In this document: piece by piece, positions 43,633 through 52,674 of the stretch | Numbering within the stretch: position 1 is the first letter of the stretch | How the letters are laid out: the number at the start of each line of letters is the position of its first letter | Assembly: GCA_964632505.1 (NCBI GenBank) | Contig: CAZWCE010000001.1 | Coordinates: 124,001 to 188,000 of the forward strand | Direction of reading: 5' to 3' | DNA: 64,000 nucleotides | From: CAZWCE01 sp964632505 | Lineage (GTDB): Bacteria > Planctomycetota > Planctomycetia > Pirellulales > Thermoguttaceae | Made by a program: the position numbers and the translations under genes | Notes under the pieces: generated by a model | Database searches by the model: none | Seen by the model: the letters and a program-made list of their open reading frames with translations, nothing else | Told to the model about the DNA's origin: nothing

Positions 43633-45066
43633 TTACATCGTCGTCCAGGATTGGAAGGAGGGATACGCTTCCATTCCGTGCTCGTCGATGTCCAGGCCGC
43701 GGAGTTCTTCTTCCGGAGAAACTCGCAAACCAACGGTGTATTTAATGGCCAGGAACATGATCAATCCGAGGCCGAACGCCCAAACGAACGCCGCGACAAC
43801 GCCGATCGCCTGAGAAATCAACTGCGCGGGGGATCCTCCGTAGAAGAGGCCGTTATCAAGCTTGAACAGACCGACCGCCAGGGTGCCCCAGGCACCGCAG
43901 ACGCCGTGAACACTGACCGCTCCGACCGGGTCGTCAACTTTCAGCACGCTGTCGATGAACAGGACCGAGAAGACGACCAGGATTCCGGAGATCGCCCCGA
44001 TGATGATCGAGCCTAAGGGGGAAACGCAAGCACAACCGGCGGTGATGCCGACCAGTCCGGCCAGGGCACCGTTGAGCGCCATCGAGGCGTCCGGCTTGCC
44101 GAGGGCGACCCAGGCGGTCGCCATGGCGAAGATCGCTCCCGCCGCGGCGGAAAGGTTCGTCGTCACGGCGATGTAGCCGGGAATGCCGGTCCCCGCAGTT
44201 TCCGACCCCGGGTTGAAGCCGAACCACCCGAACCAGAGGATGAACACGCCGAGCGCGGCCAGCGTGATGCTGTGGCCGGGAATGGCGTTCGGCTTGCCGT
44301 CGGGATTGTACTTGCCCAAGCGAGGCCCGAGGACGATCGCCCCGGCCAGCGCCAACCAGGCCCCGACGCTGTGCACGACGGTCGAACCGGCGAAGTCGTA
44401 AAACCCGATTTTTTCGAGCCACCCCATGCCCTCGTGCAAGCTACCCCAGGCCCAGGCACCGAAGATCGGGTAGATCAAGAGCGAAATGAACACACTGTAA
44501 ACGAGGTAGCTGACGAACTTGGTCCGCTCGGCCATCGCCCCGGAGACGATCGTCGCCGCGGTGGCACAAAAGACCGTCTGGAAGATCAGGAAGGTCCAGG
44601 TTCCATCCGGACCAATCTCTACTCCCGAGAGAAAGAATTCGCTGGTCCCGAAAAACCCGGTGGCGCTGGTCCCGAACATGAGACCGAAACCGATGAAGAA
44701 GAAGCCGAGTGAGCCGATGGAGAAGTCCATCAGGTTTTTCATGATGATGTTCACCGCGTTTTTCGCCCGCGTAAAACCGCTCTCGACCAGGGCGAAACCG
44801 GCCTGCATGAAGAAGACCATGAAGGCGGCGATGAACGTCCATACGAGGTTAAGATTATGTTGCACCTCGTCCGCGGTCAGCGGCACCTCCTCCTCGGCCG
44901 TGGCTTCTTCGGCATCCTCGGCGGGAGCTTCCTCTTCGGCGACCGGCGTTTCCTCGGGCACTCCGTCCTCCTGCGCCAAGGCAGGGCCCGTGATCATGAC
45001 GATGGCGGCGAGGAAAAACATCAGAAGCAAAGGTTTCCAAAGCTTGTTAAGAGTCATCATTGTCAT
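43633..45066 (-). CDS. amt: Ammonium transporter (second copy)
   Basis: A 477-residue Amt channel. A signal-peptide-like leader (LLLMFFLAAIVMITGPALA) and an acidic stretch of about 40 Glu/Ala residues precede the membrane domain. The pore histidines lie in GSTVVHSVGAWLAL and VSVHGVCGAWGTLAVGLF. It begins a membrane helix with FMQAGFALVESGFTRAKNAVNIIMKNLMDF. It forms an operon with the second PII gene and is transcribed away from the NifA-like activator, with a sigma-54 promoter between. Confidence 0.95.
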   Translation of the reverse strand: MTMMTLNKLWKPLLLMFFLAAIVMITGPALAQEDGVPEETPVAEEEAPAEDAEEATAEEEVPLTADEVQHNLNLVWTFIAAFMVFFMQAGFALVESGFTRAKNAVNIIMKNLMDFSIGSLGFFFIGFGLMFGTSATGFFGTSEFFLSGVEIGPDGTWTFLIFQTVFCATAATIVSGAMAERTKFVSYLVYSVFISLLIYPIFGAWAWGSLHEGMGWLEKIGFYDFAGSTVVHSVGAWLALAGAIVLGPRLGKYNPDGKPNAIPGHSITLAALGVFILWFGWFGFNPGSETAGTGIPGYIAVTTNLSAAAGAIFAMATAWVALGKPDASMALNGALAGLVGITAGCACVSPLGSIIIGAISGILVVFSVLFIDSVLKVDDPVGAVSVHGVCGAWGTLAVGLFKLDNGLFYGGSPAQLISQAIGVVAAFVWAFGLGLIMFLAIKYTVGLRVSPEEELRGLDIDEHGMEAYPSFQSWTTM

Positions 45067-45293
45067 AGTTGATAGTTCCCATTACTTGTTGTTCTTGTTT
45101 TCGTTGGCCGGGCTGCGACCGCGGCTTGGCTGCTGCGATAACGCGCAGAAAAAACGAAAAGCTGAAACACCCATGGGCAATTCGCGACAAGATAAAATCG
45201 CTTGGAACCGTGCACTGTTCCCGCGGCTTCCGGAAGGAATACCGCTCGCGCCATGGCGGAGGATCCACCGATTCAGCGTTCGCCTTTCATTAG

Positions 45294-45309
45294 AGCAACT
45301 AATATGCCA
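45294..45309 (-). promoter_or_regulatory. Sigma-54 promoter of amt2-glnB2
   Basis: Read on minus, TGGCAT-ATTAG-TTGCT matches the -24/-12 consensus with correct spacing. It lies about 230 bases before the amt2 ATG. Confidence 0.75.
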
Positions 45310-45389
45310 AACCGTAAAATTGTTTTTAAGTCATTTGATACAAAGGACTTACGAAACAAAAAACCCCCCGAAGAGACTTCCGAAAAGAC

Positions 45390-45401
45390 GACATTTTTGT
45401 C
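45390..45401. repeat. RACRTTTTTGTC element, copy 1
   Basis: GACATTTTTGTC, an inverted repeat GACA-tttt-TGTC, about 88 bases upstream of the amt2 -24 box. Candidate enhancer site. Confidence 0.55.
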
Positions 45402-45414
45402 CTTCACCCTTGTT

Positions 45415-45434
45415 GCGCGACGTTTTTGTCGCGC
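45415..45434. repeat. Inverted repeat with element copy 2
   Basis: GCGCGAC-GTTTTT-GTCGCGC, perfect 7-bp arms, containing GACGTTTTTGTC at 45419-45430. Confidence 0.6.
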
Positions 45435-45500
45435 CCAAACCGTCTCAATCGCCCAATCTCCCGGCCATTAGCCGCCCTTATCTCGGTAATACTGCCAGAT

Positions 45501-45520
45501 AATCGCGCTTTTTCGCGATT
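45501..45520. repeat. Inverted repeat AATCGCG/CGCGATT
   Basis: Perfect 7-bp arms around CTTTTT, just upstream of the third RACRTTTTTGTC copy and the activator's -10. Confidence 0.55.
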
Positions 45521-45524
45521 TTGC

Positions 45525-45536
45525 AACATTTTTGTC
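45525..45536. repeat. RACRTTTTTGTC element, copy 3
   Basis: AACATTTTTGTC, 106 bases from copy 2 (about ten helical turns), overlapping the expected -35 area of the activator gene; could allow autoregulation. Confidence 0.5.
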
Positions 45537-45557
45537 GCTTATCCGGCTGTTTTCCGT

Positions 45558-45563
45558 TATAAT
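45558..45563 (+). promoter_or_regulatory. -10 box of NifA-like activator gene
   Basis: A consensus TATAAT about 80 bases before the start. A weak -35 (TCGCTT) lies 17 bases upstream. Confidence 0.5.
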
Positions 45564-45643
45564 TCAAGGGCATTCCGACTGATTTATTAGCAAATGCAAT
45601 ATTCAAGCCTTTTTTCATTTGGAATCTTGGAGTGATCGCCCCG

Positions 45644-47212
45644 ATGAAGACCGAGGAAAAACCACCGGAACACCAGAGCACCGTCGAGCTGGAAACCCTC
45701 TATCAGGTCAGTCGTCTGCTGGCGACCGAGCATACCCAGAACCAGAAACTGACGGAGATCCTCGGCATCCTCTCCGACCATCTCGGTATGCAACGGGGCA
45801 CCATCATGCTCCTCTCGCTCGACGGCAAGGAACTCGCCTCCCTGATCACTCAGGGGCACGCCTCACTGCTTCGGAGCGAATTCCGCTACCGACGGGGAGA
45901 GGGGATCAACGGTCGGGTGATCGAAACGAAGCAGCCGGCGGTCATCCCGAAGATTTCCGAGGAGCCCGACTTCCTGGACCGCGTGCACCAGCGGCGCAAA
46001 ATTTCGCAAGACAAGGAGATCAGCTATCTCTGCGTTCCGATCATGATCGGCAAAGACGCCGTCGGCACGCTTTCGGTCGACCGCGATTTCGATCCGGCGA
46101 TCGATCTGGACGAGTCGGTCCAGGTGCTCAGCATCGTCGCGAGCATGATCGCCGAGGAGGTGCGTCTGCGGCGCGAATCGCAGCAACTGCGGCAGGTGCT
46201 CGAAGAAGAGAACAAACGATTGCGCAGCGAACTGGCCGACAAGTGGCGGCCGGAAAACATCATCGGCAACTCCCGCACCATGCGCGAGGTCTACCAGTCG
46301 ATCCACCAGGCCGCTCCCAGCGATACCACGGTGCTCGTGCGCGGCGAGTCGGGCACCGGCAAGGAACTGGTGGCGCATGCGTTGCATTATTCGAGCCTTC
46401 GCAAGGACGGCCCTTTCGTGAAGGTCAACTGTGCCGCGTTGAACGAGAACCTGCTCGAAAGCGAGCTGTTCGGGCATGAAAAAGGGGCCTTCACCGGCGC
46501 GGTCCAAAAACGGATCGGGCGGATGGAAGAGGCCGACGGCGGCACGCTCTTCCTCGACGAGATCGGCGATTTCTCGCCCGCCACCCAGGTCAAGATGCTC
46601 CGTGTGCTCCAAGAGCAGGAGTTCCAGCGGGTCGGAAGCAACAAGACGATCAAGGCGAACGTCCGCATCGTTTGCGCCACCAACCGCGATCTGGAACAGG
46701 CGATCGAAAACGGGGAGTTTCGCCAGGACCTCTACTATCGCGTGAACGTCTTCCCCATCTTCCTACCACCGCTGCGTCAGCGCAAGCACGACATCCTTCT
46801 ACTGGCCGATCACTTCGCCGAAATCTACAGCACGCGATTGAGCAAGAAGATTCACCGCATCAGCACCCCGGCCATCAATATGATGACCGCCTACCATTGG
46901 CCGGGGAACGTGCGGGAGTTGGAGAATTCGATCGAGCGGGCGGTGCTCATGTCGACCGACGGAGTCATCCACGGCCATCATTTGCCGCCTTCGTTGCAGA
47001 CCGCCGACGCCACCGGCACCAGCAGTCAGGGAGGGCTCGAGGAGCAGATCGCCGTCTTCGAGCGGGAGCTGATCGTCGAGTCGCTCAAGATGACCCAAGG
47101 CAACATGGCCGCCGGCGCCCGCGATTTGGGAACCACTTCACGCATTCTCCGCTACAAGGTCAAGAAGTACGGCATCGACTACCGCCACTTTCGTACCCAG
47201 AAGGGCGTATGA
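45644..47212 (+). CDS. NifA-like sigma-54-dependent activator (GAF-AAA-HTH)
   Basis: A 522-residue enhancer-binding protein. The N-terminal GAF domain (about 15-170) is followed by a short coiled linker, then the AAA+ domain with NIIGNSRTMREVYQSI, Walker A GESGTGKE, the sigma-54 loop GAFTGA in GHEKGAFTGAVQKR and Walker B GGTLFLDEIGDF. A C-terminal Fis-type HTH ends it (TQGNMAAGARDLGTTSRILRYKVKKYGI). This layout is that of NifA. The ATG at 45644 was chosen over a GTG at 45632 because GGAG overlaps the GTG. No nitrogenase genes are seen. Position beside two Amt-PII pairs suggests control of ammonium uptake. Confidence 0.92.
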   Translation: MKTEEKPPEHQSTVELETLYQVSRLLATEHTQNQKLTEILGILSDHLGMQRGTIMLLSLDGKELASLITQGHASLLRSEFRYRRGEGINGRVIETKQPAVIPKISEEPDFLDRVHQRRKISQDKEISYLCVPIMIGKDAVGTLSVDRDFDPAIDLDESVQVLSIVASMIAEEVRLRRESQQLRQVLEEENKRLRSELADKWRPENIIGNSRTMREVYQSIHQAAPSDTTVLVRGESGTGKELVAHALHYSSLRKDGPFVKVNCAALNENLLESELFGHEKGAFTGAVQKRIGRMEEADGGTLFLDEIGDFSPATQVKMLRVLQEQEFQRVGSNKTIKANVRIVCATNRDLEQAIENGEFRQDLYYRVNVFPIFLPPLRQRKHDILLLADHFAEIYSTRLSKKIHRISTPAINMMTAYHWPGNVRELENSIERAVLMSTDGVIHGHHLPPSLQTADATGTSSQGGLEEQIAVFERELIVESLKMTQGNMAAGARDLGTTSRILRYKVKKYGIDYRHFRTQKGV

Positions 47213-47408
47213 GCGAGAGGCCGGGCGTTTCTTTTTCGCCGGCGATTTCGATCCCGCCGACCGGCCTACCCGATATAGTGTTCAGAAAGACACTATCCGA
47301 GATCGGATGCATTGGCATCGCATTTGCCAAGGGCGGTATTTCCGGCAAAAAACCACGAAAAAACTTGTTTTTTGTGGCCCTCGGGCGAGAGGATGATATA
47401 ATTCCAAT

Positions 47409-47524
47409 AGCTGTCTCTTCCCCCTTGGTCCCGACGGTGTTCGAACGACAATAAGAACATGCGGGCGCCGAGGCGAGACATGTAACCGCGTCCTGTGGCC
47501 ATGGCATAGCGACGCGGTTTTTTT
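47409..47524 (+). ncRNA. Candidate structured small RNA
   Basis: TATAAT at 47397-47402 predicts a start near 47409. The next 70 bases fold into one long interrupted hairpin: TGTCTC (47412-47417) with GAGACA (47475-47480), CCTTGG (47423-47428) with CCGAGG (47468-47473, one G-U), CCCG with CGGG, and TGTTC with GAACA, closing on a 12-base loop. A perfect 9-bp terminator stem with T7 follows. No ORF lies inside. The long bulged rod recalls 6S RNA in style but is shorter; the SRP RNA loop is absent. Confidence 0.5.
47484..47524 (+). terminator. Intrinsic terminator
   Basis: AACCGCGTC pairs perfectly with GACGCGGTT across an 18-base loop and ends in seven T. It lies 270 bases after the NifA-like stop, so it more likely ends the candidate small RNA than the activator message. 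Confidence 0.85.
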
Positions 47525-47568
47525 ATGCGATTGCCGAGACAAAGCAACGCCGAGATCGCCCATCCCGG

Positions 47569-48063
47569 TCACAAGGCGAGCATTTCGAGATTCGTATCGA
47601 ACCGTACGCCGATGACCATCCACTCATTGGGGGTGGTGCCGGTCATGTCGGTTCCCTGCAGCGGCGGCCGATAGAACGTGAAATACCAGACGACCGGCGA
47701 ACTCTCGCATTTGTAGAGATATTTCATGATCACCATATCCTTGCCGATTTGCCGGGCTTCGATCTGCTCGAAACCGCGGTAGGCGCCGAAGCTTTCGTTC
47801 ACTTGCTCGGCATCCTTGGCCACGTTGGCGAGCATCTCCTGGTTGCTCGCAAGCGGTCCGCCGGAAACCAGATCGGTGAACGCCTGCGAGATCGTGCCGT
47901 CTTTGAACCGCTCGAAAAAATCGGTCACCCGGGAATCGAGCGACTCGATCGTCGTCTCTTCCGAATCCTGCGCCGAAGTGACCCTCGGCCCGGTCAGCGC
48001 TCCCCAGAGCCCCGCCCCCAGCAGCATCACGACGAGAATTCCCGTCCCTATCCAACGTCCCAT
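47569..48063 (-). CDS. Exported protein of unknown function
   Basis: A 164-residue protein with a signal peptide or anchor (GRWIGTGILVVMLLGAGLWGALTGP). The mature region has a helix (VTDFFERFKDGTISQAFTDLVSG) and strands (DMVIMKYLYKCESSPVVWYFTFYRP), which together look like a small alpha+beta fold of the NTF2 size; this is a pattern guess. The start at 48063 has AGGAG upstream. It follows folC by 54 bases and may be co-transcribed. Confidence 0.8.
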   Translation of the reverse strand: MGRWIGTGILVVMLLGAGLWGALTGPRVTSAQDSEETTIESLDSRVTDFFERFKDGTISQAFTDLVSGGPLASNQEMLANVAKDAEQVNESFGAYRGFEQIEARQIGKDMVIMKYLYKCESSPVVWYFTFYRPPLQGTDMTGTTPNEWMVIGVRFDTNLEMLAL

Positions 48064-48117
48064 GGTCCTACTCTCCTTTGGTTTCTGCTTAGATGAATCG
48101 AATCGGGGCACATCGCG

Positions 48118-49539
48118 CTATCGGCGACGGCGGTCGGCCACTGCCGAACGCAACTGCCCTGCAATGTACATGGAACCGGTGAGGCAGATCAAGTCCTCCG
48201 GTTCTGAAGATTCCCGAAAGGACCGCAACGCCGCCTCGGGGGGTTCGTTCACTTCCAGGATGGGGAATTCTCCCGCGGGTCCCTTTGCCGACGCGATCCG
48301 ACGGGCGAGCGATCGGAGCTCCTCCGGAGGCACCGCTCGGGGACTCTCGGAATAACGGGTGAAGCAGATCTCGTCGAAGCGGGGCACCAGCAAAGAGAGC
48401 ATCCCTTCGAGGTCCTTGCCGAGGGTCGTCGCGAACAGCAATCGCCGCCGTCCGAAACGAACCGGGGCTTCGTCGATCACCTCGAGGAGGGCCGCGACCG
48501 AATCCCGATTGTGGGCTCCATCGAGCAGAATCCACGGCTCTTCTTTCTCTTTCGGGACGAACCACTCCGCCCGACCGGCGCACCGCGCGGCAAGCAGCCC
48601 TTGAGAGACGGCCTGGTCGGAGATCTCCCAACCCGATTGCCGCAAAAGGGTTAAGGCCATCAATGCGACCGCGGTGTTCTTCACCTGATGTCGTCCGGCC
48701 AGGGAAAGGGCCAAGTCCGATCCGAAGGGTTGCTCGAGGACCGAGCCGGCTTTTTCGACAAAAAAAGAGAAGTCCCAGCCCGGCGAACGGGAACCGAAAT
48801 CTTCCGATGCCGGGGAGGCTTCTCTTCGGCGACTCAAGAGGACATGATAATCTCTCGGCATGGACCACCGAGGGGAGTGAAGCCGATCGGCGATGCGCTC
48901 GATCTCACGAAGGGGCTCCGGAGCCATATCTCCAATGACGACAGGGACTTCCGGTTTGATGATTCCCGCCTTTTCCCGGGCGATCGCTTCGAGCGTGCTC
49001 CCCAGTTCCCTGGTATGCTCCAGACCGATGCTGGTGATGATCGAGAGCATGGGCCGACAGGCGTTGGTCGCGTCGAGGCGTCCACCGAGCCCGACTTCCA
49101 CGACCGCCACATCGACACCGCACTTGTCGAAGAGCATCAAAGCGACCGCGGCGGTCAACTCGAAGAAGGTCAGCGATGCCGCGGAGAATTGGCCGTCGTC
49201 GGGCCAATCGGCGAGACGCTCTTGAAGTTCCAGGACCGTTTCGACAAAAACTCCTTCCTCACAAGGATTTCCGTCGATCAGGAACCGTTCTTCGATCCGC
49301 TCCAGATGAGGCGAATGAAATCCGCCGACCCGGAACCCGGCGTGCTTCAGGATCGATTCCAGCACGGCCCCGGTCGATCCCTTGCCCTTGGTGCCGGCGA
49401 TGTGGATGATCGGAAATCGCTCCTCCGGGCGCCCCAGGTGTTCCAGCAGTCGCTCCATGCGGACGAGCTTGAAGTCTCTCTCACAGTACGGCATGCTGTG
49501 GAAACGTTCGAAATTGACCCGATCGAAAAGAAAGCGCAT
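48118..49539 (-). CDS. folC: Folylpolyglutamate synthase / dihydrofolate synthase
   Basis: A 473-residue Mur-ligase-like ATPase that adds glutamate to folates. The P-loop is HIAGTKGKGSTGAVLESIL, followed by GFHSPHLERIEERFLIDG, VEVGLGGRLDATNA, the Lys region AREKAGIIKPEVPVVIG and LLDGAHNRDSVAAL. The ATG at 49539 has GGGAGG five bases upstream; an earlier in-frame ATG at 49593 lacks one. The gene reads leftward, away from the ABC operon. Confidence 0.95.
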   Translation of the reverse strand: MRFLFDRVNFERFHSMPYCERDFKLVRMERLLEHLGRPEERFPIIHIAGTKGKGSTGAVLESILKHAGFRVGGFHSPHLERIEERFLIDGNPCEEGVFVETVLELQERLADWPDDGQFSAASLTFFELTAAVALMLFDKCGVDVAVVEVGLGGRLDATNACRPMLSIITSIGLEHTRELGSTLEAIAREKAGIIKPEVPVVIGDMAPEPLREIERIADRLHSPRWSMPRDYHVLLSRRREASPASEDFGSRSPGWDFSFFVEKAGSVLEQPFGSDLALSLAGRHQVKNTAVALMALTLLRQSGWEISDQAVSQGLLAARCAGRAEWFVPKEKEEPWILLDGAHNRDSVAALLEVIDEAPVRFGRRRLLFATTLGKDLEGMLSLLVPRFDEICFTRYSESPRAVPPEELRSLARRIASAKGPAGEFPILEVNEPPEAALRSFRESSEPEDLICLTGSMYIAGQLRSAVADRRRR

Positions 49540-49867
49540 CGCCGCCTCCCGTCGGGTATGGTTCGAGGAAGCACGCGAGTTCGGCTTGTCCATAAAAGGT
49601 TACTCGAGCAGCAATAAAAACGAAACTCCCCTCTTCTCGAAGAAATTCCATCCCGAAAAACTTTTTTTTGGAAAAGTGGCGAACCGGGAGGAATTTTGCA
49701 TCGTAGAAGTGGGCAAGATACTCTTTGCCGACCAACCCCCCTCTTCAGGGGACCAATCGGATTTACAACGTTCATTCTAACCGCCTGATGGAAATCGATC
49801 CATGGGGATCCGGCGCTTCGACCAGGCAGGATGCTCGAGACCAACCACCGGGAATTGAGGCAAGGCA
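49540..49867. other. Divergent region between folC and ABC operon
   Basis: About 330 bases. A short CCCC/GGGG hairpin near 49740 and an AT-rich stretch around 49640-49720 are present. Promoters for both directions are expected, but no consensus was identified. Confidence 0.35.
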
Positions 49868-50767
49868 ATGGGAACAGATTCGGGAATTGTCATCGAAACG
49901 AAAAGTTTGACGAAGATCTACCGCGACTTCTGGGGCCGCCAGAAGGTCAGGGCACTGAAGGCTTTGGACCTCGAAGTCCGTCGCGGCGAGGTCTTCGGTC
50001 TGCTCGGCCCCAACGGTTCGGGGAAAACGACCACCATGAAACTGCTGCTCGGTTTGTTGTTTCCCACCAGCGGCGAGGCCCTCGTTCTCGATCGGCCGGC
50101 GCACGACGTGGCCAAGAACGAACGCGTCGGCTATCTTCCGGAGGAATCCTACCTGTACCGTTTTTTGAACGCCGAGGAAACGCTCGATTTCTACGGCCGG
50201 TTGTTCAACATTTCCGGAACGGTCCGTCGCCAGCGGATCGCCCAGTTGATCAATATGGTGGGGCTCGAATCGGCCAAGCGGCGCCAACTCAAGGAGTACT
50301 CCAAGGGCATGACGCGGCGCATCGGACTGGCCCAGGCGCTGATCAACGACCCCGATCTCATCCTCCTCGACGAACCGACCAGCGGCCTGGACCCGATCGG
50401 CACCCGCAACATGAAGGACCTCATCCTCGAATTGAAAAAGCAGGGGAAAACCGTCGTCATGTGCAGCCACCTCTTGGCCGACGTCCAAGACGTCTGCGAT
50501 CGCATCGGCATCCTCTTCCAGGGCGAATTGAAGGAGCTCGGCCGCGTCGAGGATCTCTTGAAGGTGGGCGAGGAGACCGAATACCGCATCTCGAATCTCA
50601 GCGACGATGCCCGGAAGAAGATCGAATCGATCATCCGGGATGACCAGGGCGAGCTGGTCTATTCGGGCAACCCGACCAGCACGTTGGAAGATCTGTTCCT
50701 GAACATCATCGCCGAAAGCGAAGCACGTCCCGGACGCCGCATTCGGGGAGGAGGTAAGGACGAATGA
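49868..50767 (+). CDS. ABC transporter ATP-binding protein (first of export operon)
   Basis: A 299-residue NatA/CcmA-type ATPase. Walker A GPNGSGKTTTMKLLLGLL, signature YSKGMTRRIGLAQAL (in place of LSGGQ), Walker B PDLILLDEPTSGLDP and the switch His in VVMCSHLL are all present. The C-terminal tail (about 60 residues) is typical of this class. Its stop overlaps the permease start as ATGA. The absence of a substrate-binding protein points to export. Confidence 0.95.
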   Translation: MGTDSGIVIETKSLTKIYRDFWGRQKVRALKALDLEVRRGEVFGLLGPNGSGKTTTMKLLLGLLFPTSGEALVLDRPAHDVAKNERVGYLPEESYLYRFLNAEETLDFYGRLFNISGTVRRQRIAQLINMVGLESAKRRQLKEYSKGMTRRIGLAQALINDPDLILLDEPTSGLDPIGTRNMKDLILELKKQGKTVVMCSHLLADVQDVCDRIGILFQGELKELGRVEDLLKVGEETEYRISNLSDDARKKIESIIRDDQGELVYSGNPTSTLEDLFLNIIAESEARPGRRIRGGGKDE

Positions 50768-52674
50768 TTCTCGAACAACGCATCCCCTCGTTTTGGGAGT
50801 GGATCCCCACCGCTTTCCTCATGTGGTTGGCCGTCGTCGGCGCGCTCTTCGTGACGGCGATCGTCGTCGGCTATTTCGTCGCTTTTTTTCGCGGAAACGG
50901 CTTCACCGAATCGTTTTTCGCCGTCGGCCGCGGCATCAAGCACGTCGCCCTTGAGATCACCCAGTTCTCGTTCCGCCGGACCGGTGCGATCGCCAAACTG
51001 GCGGTCACCGAATCGATCCGCAAGAAGGTCATTATCATCTTCGTCGTGTTCCTGGTCCTGCTGATGCTCGCCGGATGGTATCTCGACCCGAATAACCCCG
51101 ACCCGGCGAAACTCTATCTGAGCTTCGTCCTCTCGGCGACCAGCTACCTGATGCTTCTGCTGGCGCTGTTCCTCAGCGCGTTCAGTCTGCCGAACGACAT
51201 CAAGAAGAAAACGATCTTCACCCTCATGACCAAACCGGTCCGGGCCAGTGAAATCGTCCTGGGACGGATGCTCGGCTTCACACTCATCGGCACCGCCATC
51301 CTCGTGTTCATGACGATCATGAGTTACCTGTTCGTACAGATGGGACTGAAGCATACGCACGTGCTGACGTCCGAAGACCTGACGACAATCGAAGTGAGCG
51401 AAGAGTTGGCCCAGGACAATCCCGACCTGATCGTCATGCAGGGCGATACCCGGCTTGAAAACGGGCACCGCCATCGCGTCCAGATCGACGCCTCCGGCAA
51501 TGTGACCACCTCGGTTTCCAACAACCACTCCCATTCGATCCGCATCGAGGAAGAAGACGGGCGCGAGAAGTACATCGTCGGCGTGGAGGAAGGGACCATC
51601 CAGGCCCGGGTGCCGATCTACGGGGAACTCTCCTTCCGCGACACCCAGGGCATCGATCGGCGACAAGGCATCAACGTCGGCAACGAGTGGGAATACCGTA
51701 GCTTCATCGAGGGGGAATCTCCCTCGGCCGCCATCTGGCGGTTCGATGAGGTGACTTCCGAGAAGTTCCCCCACGGCTTGCCGGTCGAGATGACCCTGGG
51801 CGTCTATCGTTCCCATAAGGGCGACATCGAGAAGCCGGTCTCGGGAAGTTTGATGCTCCGAAACCCGAAAACCGGGTTGACCGTCGATGCGGCGATCTTC
51901 CTCTCCGAGGAGTTCGTCACCAAGGCGATCTTGTTGCCCCGGAAGATCGACAGCGCCAACGCCCAGATCATCTCTCGAAAATCTCAGGATTTCCAAAGCG
52001 GCCAAATGGTCATCACTCCCCCGTCGTCGGAGGTCGACTCCTCGCTGACCGACAAGAAGGAATTCGACCTGTTCGAGGACCTGGTCGCCGACGGACAGGT
52101 CGAGATCTGGCTGAAGTGTCTCGATCGGGGGCAGTACTTCGGGGCGGGCGAACCCGACCTCTATCTCCGGGCCCGCGAAGCCTCGTTGATGGTGAATTTC
52201 GTCAAGGGATTTTTCGGCATCTGGCAGCAGATGGTGTTGATCATCGCGTTCGGCGTCATGTTCAGCACGTTCCTTTCCGGGCCGGTGGCGATGATTTCGA
52301 CCTTCGGCGTGATGATCGCCGGCTTCGCCCACAATTTGCTCATGATGATCGCCAACCGGGAAATGCTCGGCGGCGGTATGATCGAGGCGTTCGTCCGACT
52401 GGTGCAGCAGAAGAACATGCTGGTGGAACTACCGACTTCGATGGAGACCTCGGTCATCAAATCGGCCGACGCCGTGATTTCCGGGATCCTCTGGATCTTC
52501 GAGAAAGGCATTCCCCCCTTGGCCGACTACTTCCTCTACTCCGAGGCCCTGGCTTCGGGATTCGACATCTCCTTCAACTGGATCCTCGTCCACGGCACCA
52601 CGACCCTCGCCTACGTTTTCATCCTCTTTTTGATCGGATTCATCATCCTGAGCAACCGTGAGGTGGCCAAATGA
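50764..52674 (+). CDS. ABC-2-type permease with large extracytoplasmic domain
   Basis: A 636-residue membrane protein. Four hydrophobic segments lie in the first 190 residues (FLMWLAVVGALFVTAIVVGYFVAFF, KKVIIIFVVFLVLLMLAGWYL, TSYLMLLLALFLSAFS, FTLIGTAILVFMTIMSYLFV). A long hydrophilic beta-rich domain (about 195-480) follows, then three or more helices (MVLIIAFGVMFSTFLSGPVAMISTFGVMIAGF, TTTLAYVFILFLIGFIILSN). ATGA overlaps at both ends tie it to the ATPase and the next gene. The big periplasmic domain inside an ABC-2-like permease is unusual. Confidence 0.85.
   Translation: MILEQRIPSFWEWIPTAFLMWLAVVGALFVTAIVVGYFVAFFRGNGFTESFFAVGRGIKHVALEITQFSFRRTGAIAKLAVTESIRKKVIIIFVVFLVLLMLAGWYLDPNNPDPAKLYLSFVLSATSYLMLLLALFLSAFSLPNDIKKKTIFTLMTKPVRASEIVLGRMLGFTLIGTAILVFMTIMSYLFVQMGLKHTHVLTSEDLTTIEVSEELAQDNPDLIVMQGDTRLENGHRHRVQIDASGNVTTSVSNNHSHSIRIEEEDGREKYIVGVEEGTIQARVPIYGELSFRDTQGIDRRQGINVGNEWEYRSFIEGESPSAAIWRFDEVTSEKFPHGLPVEMTLGVYRSHKGDIEKPVSGSLMLRNPKTGLTVDAAIFLSEEFVTKAILLPRKIDSANAQIISRKSQDFQSGQMVITPPSSEVDSSLTDKKEFDLFEDLVADGQVEIWLKCLDRGQYFGAGEPDLYLRAREASLMVNFVKGFFGIWQQMVLIIAFGVMFSTFLSGPVAMISTFGVMIAGFAHNLLMMIANREMLGGGMIEAFVRLVQQKNMLVELPTSMETSVIKSADAVISGILWIFEKGIPPLADYFLYSEALASGFDISFNWILVHGTTTLAYVFILFLIGFIILSNREVAK

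Larger units (their letters stand above)
45067..45643. promoter_or_regulatory. Divergent control region amt2 / NifA-like gene
   Basis: Holds a minus-strand sigma-54 promoter (45294-45309), three RACRTTTTTGTC elements (45390-45401, 45419-45430, 45525-45536), two perfect 7-bp inverted repeats with 6-base spacers, and a TATAAT -10 for the activator (45558-45563). Confidence 0.55.
47213..47568. other. Intergenic region holding candidate small RNA
   Basis: Contains a 7-bp inverted repeat ATAGTGT/ACACTAT (47275-47296) and the promoter-hairpin-terminator unit described separately. No protein frame is accepted. Confidence 0.5.
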
